From contig BTPP01000011.1 of assembly GCA_037102815.1 (NCBI GenBank), positions 62,001 to 126,000 of the forward strand: a stretch of 64,000 bases of DNA, in the 5' to 3' direction. The stretch is from Neurospora intermedia (lineage: Eukaryota; Ascomycota; Sordariomycetes; Sordariales; Sordariaceae). Below are positions 1-9,927 of this stretch, in pieces. The first letter of the stretch is position 1. Every line of letters starts with the position of its first letter. The translations under genes were made by a program, and so were the position numbers. The notes under the pieces are model-generated. The model was not told where the DNA came from and searched no databases. It saw only the letters and a list, made by a program, of their open reading frames with translations.

Positions 1-731
1 TTGAGTGCGTTCCACTCGTTATAATTTACTTTGCACCTAAGAGAGCACGGATTATATTCACCGCATCAGCCATAATCGGTTGGTTTCGCTGAGAACCCGT
101 TCTCTTTTTTTCTCTTTTTGCTTAGAATTCCTCCCATCAGCGAGCGTCTCAGCTCGACGGCGAATAAGGTAGTATGCTAGTCATACTACCTTGAGGTATC
201 CATCCATCGCTCCCCTCTTTTTTTTTATTCGTCTTTTAAAATCAGCTTTCACTTCAAGAAATGGGGGGTATGTAAGTACGTTGTGTGTACGGATATTTGC
301 CACGAACAAAACGCAACGCAACGCAACAACATAAGACTTGACACTAACGCTATATTGAGCCTGCCACATTACCACTTAAATGACCACCAATCGCCGCGTC
401 GACCCACCCAGACTACCTAATCACCCTGATAACAACATCAAGAGCAGTCCAGATCCGTCCACAACTCACATCTAGCTCGAACCCATCACGATGCTCCATT
501 CCATCCGTCATCTCGTCTTTCATTCAGGTTCTAAGTTTTCGTATGGTACACAGATCGAATCGAATCTCAAAACAATGACAAAGATATGTTTCGAATCGAT
601 CAAGTTAAGGATAAGGATAGAGGTTGAAAGATAAGGTGGTTAGTTAGGTAGGGAGAAGAAGTATGCTTTATATTTGCGCAAGTAGTGGGGTTTCTAAAAC
701 GCTCGAATAAGGAACGGAACAGAGGACTTTT
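1..731. other. Intergenic and 3' flank of the ACP gene
   Basis: I see no convincing gene here. Open frames are short and lack recognisable motifs. The stretch is pyrimidine-rich in places and has a small GCAAC triplication near 309-326. The part nearest 731 is presumably the 3' untranslated region of the minus-strand acyl carrier protein gene. Confidence 0.6.
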
Positions 732-2231
732 TTAGTTGGCATCGGGCTGGCTGAGGATGTACTCGACGGCCTTGTCGACCGAGTGGATTTGGTCGGCGTC
801 CTTGTCGGGGATCTCGATGGAGAACTCCTGTTGCGGGTAGGTTTGTTAGCATTGCGTCTCGCATCTGTGTGCTATGACTGTGTTCGGGTCAAGGGGGGTG
901 GGATGGAAGGCTGAGCTTGGCCGAGAAGGGGATATGACATGAAGCGAGCATGACCCCATCTCGCGAACCACCTGCCCACCCCAACAGCAGAGTAAGACGG
1001 GAGGAAGCAAGTGGGGGGCCCGAAATAAAGAAGGGTTTAAGAAGCGATAAGTTTTCAAAGTAAGGCAAGGGAAGAAAGTAAAGGGGGTAACATACCTCCT
1101 CAATAGCCATAACAACCTCAACAGTGTCCAAGCTGTCAAGACCGAGATCGTTGGCGAAGTGGGCGGTCTCGGTGATCTGTGATGCGCAAGCTTGTGTCAG
1201 AACCTCTCATCACTATATCTTTGGTCTCTCGCTCCATCGCGTCTATTGTTGCAGTTTGCTCGTCTCATATCTCCTTCCAGACTTTCAGGCCAAGAGGACA
1301 GGGCACTGGAATTGACCCGTCATAACCGAGCATTGCGGCAGGTTTCATCTCCGTGACAGTGAGGACGGGATTTTCGTGGTTGCGTCTGTACTTACGTTCT
1401 TGGGGTCGTTGACCTGGAAAGTAGATGTTAGTTCGGATCTGAAAAAGGTTGCGAAGACAGGACTGTTGGAGCTGATGAAGAAGAGGCTGGAGAAGAGGGG
1501 AGAGCCAGTCGAGGTAAGGAAGAAAGAAGAGGAAGAGACAAGAAGTTGAGCAGCAAGATAGCAAGAGAAGAAGAGCAAAGAAGCGAGGCGAGAGCATCAT
1601 TATCTGAGCAGAACCAGCCCAGCCTGCGGAGCAACCCATCCCAAGAGTTCCCAAGCTCCCGACAAACCCGGCCATGGCGCAGCGTGTGCAGCGCGCGGTG
1701 CTCTTCAACGAATTCCTCTTCTCGTTTCGAAAGTTATAGCCGCGTCTGCGCAGCCTTGTGCTCTTTGCATCTCCTTGGTCCTCCTCCGTTTGCGTTCTGT
1801 TGTCCGGCTGGTTCGGTCGCGATGATGATGCTCTCCCGCACGCTCCCTCCTCTTATCTTCGCGTAGCGTATGTCCCTAGACCACTTGTATGCCTCTGCCT
1901 CTTCGCACCTCTTTCTTATCTCCTGCCTTCCTTCTGCTCCTCCTCCTCCTCATCCTCATCCTTCTGCTCGAAGTTTGTGTGCATGTCGTGTCGTGCAGGT
2001 CTCTTGTGATGTAGAACGCACCTTGTCAAATCCACTCAACACCTGCGCAATCCTGCTAAAGACCTCATCCTTCTTGAGGTGACCACCGGCGCTGTAAAAC
2101 CGGACAGCCTGGAAGGCAGCGACCTTGGGGACGGCCTGGACAAAAGCAGGACGGGCAACACCAGCGCGGACGGCGGAGGCGACGGCGGGACGGGCCACGC
2201 GGGCGGCAGTGAGGGCGGCGGTGCGGAACAT
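732..2231 (-). CDS. NDUFAB1: Mitochondrial acyl carrier protein, complex I subunit
   Basis: This encodes the matrix acyl carrier protein that carries the 4'-phosphopantetheine arm for mitochondrial fatty acid synthesis and is also an accessory subunit of respiratory complex I. The exons are 2022-2231, 1396-1413, 1096-1176 and 732-827, giving 134 residues, the usual length in Neurospora relatives. Residues 1-47 or so are Arg/Ala-rich without acidic residues, as in a mitochondrial presequence ending near RFYSAGG. The attachment motif DLGLDSLDTVE lies in exon 3, with Ser in DSL as the pantetheine site, and the acidic helix after it is intact. Exon 2 is only 18 nt (VNDPKN), bounded by GTAAGT and CAG, while intron 1 is 608 bp. 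The next gene upstream, on the same strand, encodes another complex I subunit. Confidence 0.95.
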
Positions 2232-3154
2232 TTTTTTGTTTTGTTTGGGTTTGGCTGTCGCGAAAAGGTCGATTGCGCGGGTCGGTCGGGTGTTTGAGGG
2301 TGGTGGTGACAGGAAAGGCTGTGGCCGAAAATGAGTGTGACGCTACTACTCGGTGGTTCTCGGACGAGGTTGTTGCGGGTTTCTCTGGCTGCGTGGGCGG
2401 TGGTTGGCTGGAATCAGCAATGATGATGATAAATTTCTCGCCTACTTCGCCGGGGGCGCGGGAAGCGGGTGCGGGCAACTGCGGGCGGCGGCGGCCAAGC
2501 TAACAAACCCACCTCTGACCACTGACTCTGGAGCTCCAGCGTGTGGAAGTACCTTGGTACAACCTCGATGCTCCCCCGCAACTGACTGAAGCCATGGAAG
2601 CTCCAGTTCGTTCTGCTAGGCGCTCGTCAGCCGAGTCACGTGCAGGTCGCTCAGGTACCGTCTTGTACACTGCGGGTATAGAATTCCACTGCGGAGAAAT
2701 GTGTCAAGCAGATACTCCACTAACACCCCACGGGCAGCATCACTCCACTCGCCTGTTAGACGGGTAATCCTGGTTGATGGATACGATCATGGGATGGAGT
2801 TCATGACGATACAGCTTGTATCTTACAGATGGTACCGTAATTGTACATTCAGCCTTTCAAGCATCTTCAGGTTTCGATATGCGTCCCTTTGGCCGAGTAG
2901 GATCTTCTCTGGCGAGATAAGACATAAAAAAGACAAGAAATTGCATCGGGGACGCATTCACAAACGTATCTACAGCCTTCTTTTGCCTGTCCGCCTCCCT
3001 GCCTGCCTGCCTTCTATAACACAATGGTGCGTTCTGTTGATACCGCAACCTGTCCGAAACTGCTGGTTCCGAAGCTCTAGCATAGCAACAACGAAAAAAA
3101 GAATCTCTGTCTTCATTGTCCGTCCTGTTGTCCGGTCTTCACACCGTAGCCCCT
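2232..3154. other. Intergenic between two complex I genes
   Basis: This stretch separates two minus-strand genes. It should contain the promoter and 5' leader of the acyl carrier protein gene near 2232-2500 and the 3' untranslated region of the TYKY gene near 3155. Overlapping open frames on both strands show no family motifs, and I take them as chance. Confidence 0.6.
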
Positions 3155-4192
3155 TTATCTGTAAGGAGAATCGGCGCGAATAGCAGCCGCAAGCTCAGGC
3201 TCCCACTTGTCTCCATTGGAAAGTAGCTTTTCTGTATCCATTGTCAGCACATGTCATATTTTCAACTCCCCCCCCCCCATAGCAACAACCTATCACCATA
3301 TCCCCCAGGACAAAAACCTACCCTTGTTATATAACAACTCCTCCCTCGTCTCCGTTGCGTACTCCGCGTTGGGACTCTCCACAATCGCATCAACGGGACA
3401 GCTCTCCTGGCAGAACCCGCAGTAGATGCACTTGGTCATGTCGATATCGTAGCGGGTCGTCCTTCTGCTTCCATCGGCACGCTCCTCGGCCTCGATGGTG
3501 ATGGCCTGAGCAGGGCAGACGGCCTCACAGAGCTTGCAGGCGATGCAGCGTTCTTCGCCCGAGGGGTAACGACGAAGGGCGTGTTCGCCGCGGAAGCGGG
3601 GGGAGATGGGACCTTTTTCGAAGGGGTAGTAAATTGTGTACCTGGGATGGGGGTGTCAGTAGATATGGGGAGATGGGCTTGGGCACGGCAGTCGTTCGGT
3701 AGCTGTTGATCGTCGTGATAAGGAGCGGAGGAGCAGCACAGTACGAGCGCGCTTAACCAAGCGAAGAGCCGCAGAGCCGCAATCTCCATACTCCAGTGCG
3801 CGAGTCATGATACTGGTCATGTCGTGGATCCTGCCCACCTCCTCACCACGGATCCTCCCAACTTCCACAACTCACCACCTCTTATCCTCCCAAGCCAGCA
3901 AACAGACAAAAGACGGACGAGATACTTACGGCGGCCTGAAAAACTGCTCCATAGCCACATACATGCCCCTAAACATCTCTGTCAAAAGAAAGTACCGTCC
4001 GTTTTTGTCCAGCACGTGTTCCTCCTCTTGGTCCCACGTCTTGGGCGTCGGGATGCGAAAGCCCTTGGGCGGAGGACCGGCGGGGGTTGCGTAGGTGCGG
4101 ATGGCCTGAGAGACGAAGGAGGGGGCAATGACTCGGCGGGTGGTGAGTTGGCGCGCGACGGCCGCAGCCGAAGAGGCAGTGGTGGTGAGCAT
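3155..4192 (-). CDS. NDUFS8: Complex I 23-kDa iron-sulfur subunit (TYKY)
   Basis: This is the ferredoxin-like core subunit of NADH:ubiquinone oxidoreductase, which holds clusters N6a and N6b in the electron path to ubiquinone at the mitochondrial inner membrane. The exons are 3930-4192, 3322-3641 and 3155-3231, giving 219 residues. The start at 4192 opens with a typical presequence rich in Ala, Thr and Arg. The frame runs on to 4261 with no other conserved residues, so I prefer 4192. Two 4Fe-4S motifs are complete: C120, C123, C126, C130 ([12 protein letters not shown]) and C159, C162, C165, C169 ([12 protein letters not shown]). The C-terminus ends in DAPYR-type sequence (read here as ADSPYR). 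The introns are 288 and 90 bp. The acyl carrier protein gene lies 0.9 kb downstream on the same strand. Confidence 0.95.
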
Positions 4193-5037
4193 GATGGGCG
4201 GTTGCGGTGGATGGTGTTGATTATTTGTGGTTTGAGATTGGCTGGCTGGTAGGTAAGGCAAAGGTTGCGACTTGCGTTGCGCCAGGTGATATTAGAGGCG
4301 TGGCTAGGTAGGTAGTTGGTTGTCGTCGCAAGCCTGGTTTGATGATGTCGCAGGTCAATACAGTGCTCTCTCTGCGCTTGCGACTCAGCGACGACTTCGT
4401 TCGGTTCCACTCCGATGTCGTTTCCTCTGCTTCGGCTTCAAACTTCAGTTCAGTTCTGTTGGTAACAACCAGAACCAATTTGGGACGACGGTATGTGTTA
4501 CAGAGTGGATCGAAGCAGTTCAACCTCAAGGGCGGGAAGCGGAGACAGCGCACGAACCTGATGGAGGCAACGGACGTTCAGCAACAATCCCCGGGCTGCG
4601 ATAACTTGACGTCGGTCGGTCGTCGATGGATCCCTGCCGTGTGCTTGGAGCTGTGAGTATCGCCGACAGGACGTCCACTTCCAGAGCCTTGGAGCCACCC
4701 ACAGCATGGCACGGCACAGTGGATTGGAAAGGCTGAGCTGCAATTGGCTGCGGCTGGCCAGCTGAGTGTGTTGCGAGGGTGTGACTGTGCACGTGATCCT
4801 ATCCCAATGCCGCTCCCAGTGCCTGCCGCCAAGTCGCCCTACCCCACCATAGCTATGTACCAGGTGGGCCAGACCGCGGGACCCCACCCAAGCTCCCACC
4901 ACCCACATAGTGTAGTGTACTGCAGCTCCCAGTCCAACCAACCAACAGCCCGACCCCTCACTCAGCTCAGGGGAACTTGAAGCTGCTTCCCCTATATTAG
5001 CCTCTTTGGTTACCCAAATAACCAACAACATCCACTT
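4193..5037. other. Intergenic upstream of TYKY and tRNA-Ser
   Basis: This holds the promoter side of the TYKY gene and the 5' flank of the tRNA. A minus-strand frame at 4498-5031 is long, but it has no recognisable motif or splice logic, and I do not call it a gene. Confidence 0.5.
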
Positions 5038-5139
5038 GTCAACATGGCCGAGTGGTTAAGGCGACAGACTTGAATAATCCTCACTATTCTTGCCTATCTG
5101 TTGGGTTCGCCCGCGTAGGTTCGAACCCTACTGTTGACG
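5038..5139 (+). tRNA. tRNA-Ser(UGA) with intron
   Basis: A full cloverleaf can be drawn. The acceptor stem GTCAACA (5038-5044) pairs with TGTTGAC (5132-5138) and is followed by discriminator G5139. The D-arm is GCCGAGTGGTTAAGGC. The anticodon stem ACAGA/TCTGT encloses loop CTTGAAA with anticodon TGA at 5071-5073. A long variable arm follows, and the T-arm contains GGTTCGAACC. The class II variable arm and the G discriminator mark serine rather than leucine. A 21-nt intron (5075-5095) sits one base 3' of the anticodon, the standard nuclear tRNA position. Confidence 0.93.
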
Positions 5140-5145
5140 ATTAGC

Positions 5146-5150
5146 TTTTT
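5146..5150 (+). terminator. RNA polymerase III terminator of tRNA-Ser
   Basis: A run of five T residues starts 7 nt after the tRNA end, and a second T5 run follows closely. This is the usual RNA polymerase III stop signal. Confidence 0.75.
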
Positions 5151-6054
5151 CTTTTTCTTGTCCCCCTTTGGGGCATACCTTAGTCTTTTGCTTCCTTCCG
5201 AGTTATCTTCTCGACTTACTGTACACGATACATGTTTTTTGCCCTCAGCTTATAGTCATCGGTACCTTAGATGTGCTGCCTCTGGCGGTTAGTTTCATTG
5301 TGCCTTTCCGTCAAATGTAGTGGCGTTACGCGTCTCGAGCTTGGAATAACAAATGGCTCTCTTGGGTTGGAAGCTACTTCCTTTTGATCATAGTACTTAC
5401 AACTACACTCATTATTCCTGATAGGTCAATCTGTGGTCATGTTCAATCCAATAAGTACATCATGAAAACCCTCGGTGCGATATACCGTTAATGCCCGCAG
5501 CATGAATTATTCCCTCTGGACGGCAGAATATACCTGACTTCGGACAGGACATGTTCTGTTCCCCCGTGAGATCACACCCTCATCACGTTTCAGCCGCCTC
5601 TGGCACCAGGTCACTTCCAGCATAATCATCACCAATGACACCAGGCCAGCACAGAAAAGATAAGACACTGACAGCTCAATTCATCAGTCATCATCATTCA
5701 TGCCTCATACCATGCTACCTCTGTGACCATGCTACGCTATGGGTATCTTATCTATGCCATCATGCTATCTATGTGCTGTTCTGTCGCCTCTCCCTATCCC
5801 CACCATTTCTTCCTTTCTTTCTTCCCTTCCTAATTCTGTTCCATATCCCCCCATTTCCTCACCTAACTTCCACCCTTTCTCTCCTAGTATCAAGATTATC
5901 ACCCCAGACACCGCACTATCTCCCTTTCCATGCCCCCTTTTCTCCACCTCCCAATGCCCCCCCTTCCCCTCCTCATTACCCTTGCGCCGCCCAAACCTAA
6001 ACACCCCCTTAGCGACTCACTGTGTCTGTCCCTGTATTCCCTGGTCCCGGTCTC
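5151..6054. other. Intergenic, pyrimidine-rich in its right half
   Basis: I see no gene. The stretch 5780-6000 is strongly C/T-rich on the plus strand. It lies just past the stop of the minus-strand gene that ends at 6055, so part of it is probably that gene's 3' untranslated region. The plus-strand frames there are low-complexity Pro/Ser/Leu translations of the pyrimidine tract. Confidence 0.55.
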
Positions 6055-8240
6055 CTAAAACCTCTTCTCCCACGTATTCCACCAGACCCCTATATTAGCC
6101 GCCACCACCAAATCCATCATCTTCAGTCCCTCATCATGAATAATCAGCTTCCCCAGCTTCGCTCTCTTGCCTCTACTTCCGCCACCCGCATCTTCCCTGC
6201 CCAGTGCATTCGGATCAAAAAGATCCTCATCGTCATAGTACTCGTCCTCCGAGCTGGGTGGTTCCAGACCTAGGAACTTGGAGAAGCGGAAATGGCGCTT
6301 CGATCCGCCAGTGTGACCCGGGGGGTAGTTCTCCGCGCCGCCACCGCCGGCGCCAGGGGAACGGGGTTCGGAGGGTAAGTTGAAGCGGAGTTCGGAAACG
6401 GGCTTGGCGCCCGTTATGGCGGAGCTGAAACTGTCGCCGCGGGATTGACCGATGGTGGGCGCGTCGCGGACGGATTGGGCGAGTTTGGCAGGGTCGATTT
6501 GCGAGAGCTGGTTGATTCCGCCCGTGTGCTCGTCAAGGATGTGTCGACACTTCAACGAGCGGCCGGTGGAGCCGGTGCGGAATTCACAGCGGCCTAGCCA
6601 GGGGGAGAGGAAGACGTAGCCTTTGGGGCGGAGGTTGGGGCCTGGTTGGGTTATGAGTTGGCCACCGCCCATGGAATCCTGGCGGTTGTGGTTGGGCGGG
6701 GGAGACTGGGGCTTTTGGTGTTCGTTAGGCGAAAGATCGGCTGAGCCAATGGTTGAGGAACTGCCATCGCGGTTGTGTCCCGGGCGGTCGCCAGCGGTAG
6801 CCGAGGCGGTACTGGCCGAGCGAGAGTGTCGTCTGAAAGCGCCTTTGAGGCCCGAGGTCCAGGATTTGGTGTAGGCCATGACCACCTGGCGATGGAACCC
6901 TTCTTCCATTTCCATGTGCGTCACACCCATGATCTGCTTTTGCGGGCTTCCACTTGATCTTCGATCACCCTGATTTCCATTCCCACTTGTACTCCCCGAA
7001 CTCGTCCCTAAGCCCTGTAACGTCCGGGCAAAGGATTGAGGTGACGTCGGCCGCAAAGCCTCAATGTTTGCACGACTGAGCATACCCTTGTACTTTGCAT
7101 ACCCGGATGTCTCCAAATGGATGTCAATCAACTGTGTCGCAATCGGCGGCGGTGGTTCGGGGGTTGACGCATCATGTAGCTCACCGAGATCCGGATGGGC
7201 AGACTCGGGAGTAGGTATGTTTGTCTCAAACGAAGAGATCTTGCCCACGTTCCACTGGAGGTTGGTCGAAGGATCTCGCCGGATGAGTGTAAGCGTGAAA
7301 GGAATTGTTGCCGCTAGTTTCGAGTTGCTGGAGGCGCGAGCACGGGTGACGGTAGGAGGGGAGAGGACCCCATCGCCGGGTCGGGGAACGTTGGAAGTAG
7401 GAGTGTAGAGTGTTTGATCAGAAGGTGAGATGGGTCGGTTGCTCGTTGGGGTCGTCCCAGGGCTGACCGCTGGCTCCTCGGGAATTGTCAAAGCGGTCTG
7501 TGGTCGTGGGCCAAAGGGACGGCGCATCGCTGCTAAATTCTCGGCCGGGGGAGGGAGCTGAGGCGTTTGTCTGGGAGGCTGTTCGGAAACCAGACTGGGC
7601 TGGAACATGGGGTTCGGTTTGTATCCATCGTTCCCAGCAACAGGCTCCTGAGCAGGTACAGCCCGCTCAACCCTCTCCGAACCCAGGCCTTGTGGGCGTC
7701 TTACAGAACCTGTACGTCTAACAGACGGCGACCTGGTCGGTACCGGCCCGGCATTGTTGGGCACATTGTTTTTGTTATGAGTCGCAGGTACGTTTGTGGA
7801 CGGTTGTCTCGGAGTGGGAAGCTCGACGCGGGCACTAGGCGGTAACGGTTTCCGGGGAATCACACTCCTCGCGCTCTCACCACTAGTTCGAGGCGATGCG
7901 GAAGTGGATGTCTCGTTTGGGCGGGTGTTTTCGACTAGTAGTTCGTCCGTGGGCAGGTCAAGGTGTATCAGGTAGAGAGCATTGTTAATGTCTTCTATCG
8001 TCACGTTCTTTCGCTGCGGACGGAAGGGGGAGAGGATGACATCTGTGGCCCGGGTTGTTTAGTGAGAGAAAAGAGAGGGTATGGAAATGATGGGGACATA
8101 CCTCGACTACCGGGGACTCGTGATATGTACAAAATCAAGGATTCCTTGACATCGGCGCTGTGAGGGTACTGTGGGGGGTTGGCGGCGAGGGAGTTGAGTG
8201 TCGAGAGCGACCTCGCTTCTACGTGCTGTCTGGCGGCCAT
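6055..8240 (-). CDS. Conserved fungal protein of unknown function, mostly disordered
   Basis: I do not recognise a named family. The exons are 8102-8240 and 6055-8042, joined through a 59-bp intron, and give 708 residues. The N-terminal 75 residues look folded: a short helix after MAARQ, then SLSTLNSLAANPPQYPH, LILYISRVPGSRDV and an acidic VTIEDINNALYLIHLD stretch. Residues of about 80-250 are Pro/Ser/Thr/Arg-rich and low in complexity. A second ordered block near 280-400 contains NLQWNVGKISSFET and IDIHLETSGYAKY. A third, at the C-terminus, has GRCEFRTGSTGRSLKC followed by SELRFNLPSE, an acidic SSEDEYYDDEDLFD run, a basic GKRAKLGKL run and an aromatic tail ending WWNTWEKRF. There is no signal peptide and no membrane segment. 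The order of folded ends around a disordered middle suggests a scaffold or regulatory protein, but that is inference. Confidence 0.8.
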
Positions 8241-8246
8241 GTGCGT

Positions 8247-8274
8247 GATGATGATGATGATGATGATGATGATG
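8247..8274. repeat. GAT trinucleotide microsatellite
   Basis: Nine GAT units lie 6 bp upstream of the start codon at 8240, in the 5' leader of the minus-strand gene, where they read as CAT/ATC on the mRNA. The tract is a likely length-polymorphic site. Confidence 0.85.
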
Positions 8275-9927
8275 GTGCAATATTATGCGGTTCTCGAGAT
8301 GCTGCAATGTAATGTCGTGGATATTCCCAGCTCTTGTATCCCAAAGTGATACAGTATCTTGCTTGCCTGCCAGCAGGACAAGTAAGTGTTGGTCGTTGTG
8401 ATATGACTGTCGTGGGACTGGCCCGGTGTCCCTTCTTTGTGGTTCAACCAAAAAGGCGTGTGTGCTGGGAACCTAACGAATCGTCAGCCGCGGGGGGGCT
8501 GTGTCTTGGTCGGGTGTCGAAAAGACGGGAACGGTGACGACGGTTGGGCTGGTCAGAAGGACAGTCGAGTCGGGTTCGGGTTGCTGAGTGTGTAGGTAAG
8601 TAGTAGCAGACTGACTCGAGTCGGTGAGTGTGTTATGGATGTGGAAGTATCGCGAGTCGGAAACAGACCGGAGGAGCGACCCGACTGGACTTTGCTCGGA
8701 GTTGCTGGAATTCAAGAAAGTTGCGATGAACTGCCGTGGAGCAGCCCAGCCCAGCCACTGTTTGAAACAGCGGGCAACAGTGGATATTGTTAGAGGTAGT
8801 ATAGTATGAATGGAGCGGAGGCTCTGAAACCTTCGACTTTGCAGACGGCGGCCTCTCGAGTCTCTCGACCCGGGGTTGCCTACCTAGATATGGTCCTCAG
8901 AACCTCACCATGGAATGTTCTGTTGTTGTCGACACCCAGAAATGGAAATCTGAGAGCATGGACAGTTAAAAGGTTCGTGTTTCAGATGGTCTTTGGGCGC
9001 TTGGCCGTGCATTTCCATCGCTCGTGATTTGGCTGTTCTCGTGTTCCTTTGCTTGGCTGGAGCGAGTTCCATTGGCCGCTTTGATACAGGGGCAACTAGG
9101 TTACTTCAGTTAGGTACCTCTGATGATTGGCGGGGTGATCGGAGCCAGGGGCAGCCGAGAGGAAATGTGGCAGTGTTAGCAAAGCAACTGCCGTAGCAGC
9201 GAAATTTGGTGGAAAAAGGGAAGTTTGCACTAACAAGCTGTCAGGCACTTTGCATGATCTGGGCACCATCAGGCCTCAACCTACACACTGCAGCATGGCT
9301 GTTTGTCGCTTCAACTTCTACCTTGCAACAACTTTATTACTCTGGTCAACCTCATCACTCAACACGCACCGGGCAACCGACGAAAAAATGAATTGTGTCG
9401 CTATTCTGACCGAAACTCTACAATGATAACCTCAGTTTCACCCAGCTAGGTTTACTTGACCATCAACCCACGACAGAATATCAGACTGAACCACTACCTA
9501 TCTTCCATTCCTCCCATCGCCAGTTGTAGCAGTCGTGGCCAACCCGACTTCAAAGTTCCCTTCTCGCCAGGCCGACATTCCAGGTTCCTTCTCCCCCTCC
9601 ACAGTTCAGTTGGTTCTCCTGGCCACCAACAAATGAAACAAACAAATCAAGAATATACTTTGCGTTCCTTCTCCTCGCTGTTGGACCAGTGCTCATCACA
9701 ATTCGTCGCGACCAAAACAAACACCAATGAACGACGTACTGGTTTCTGTGAAGCGACTGCCGAGACAAATCATGACGACTCCTGTGCTCTGGGGCAACAC
9801 TGCACGCTCGTCTATTCTTGAGTGGTATCATGACTTGTCCTCCTATGCCGTACTATAACTGAATGCAACAACAATTCCAGATCTTCCGAGTCATGCATAT
9901 AATCAAAAACCCTCCCGAGTATACAAA
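8275..9927. other. Intergenic between the unknown protein gene and the PKS 3' end
   Basis: No convincing gene is visible in 1.65 kb. Several short frames on both strands, such as 9456-9821, lack motifs or neighbouring splice sites. The region holds the promoter of the 6055-8240 gene and the 3' untranslated region of the polyketide synthase. Confidence 0.5.
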
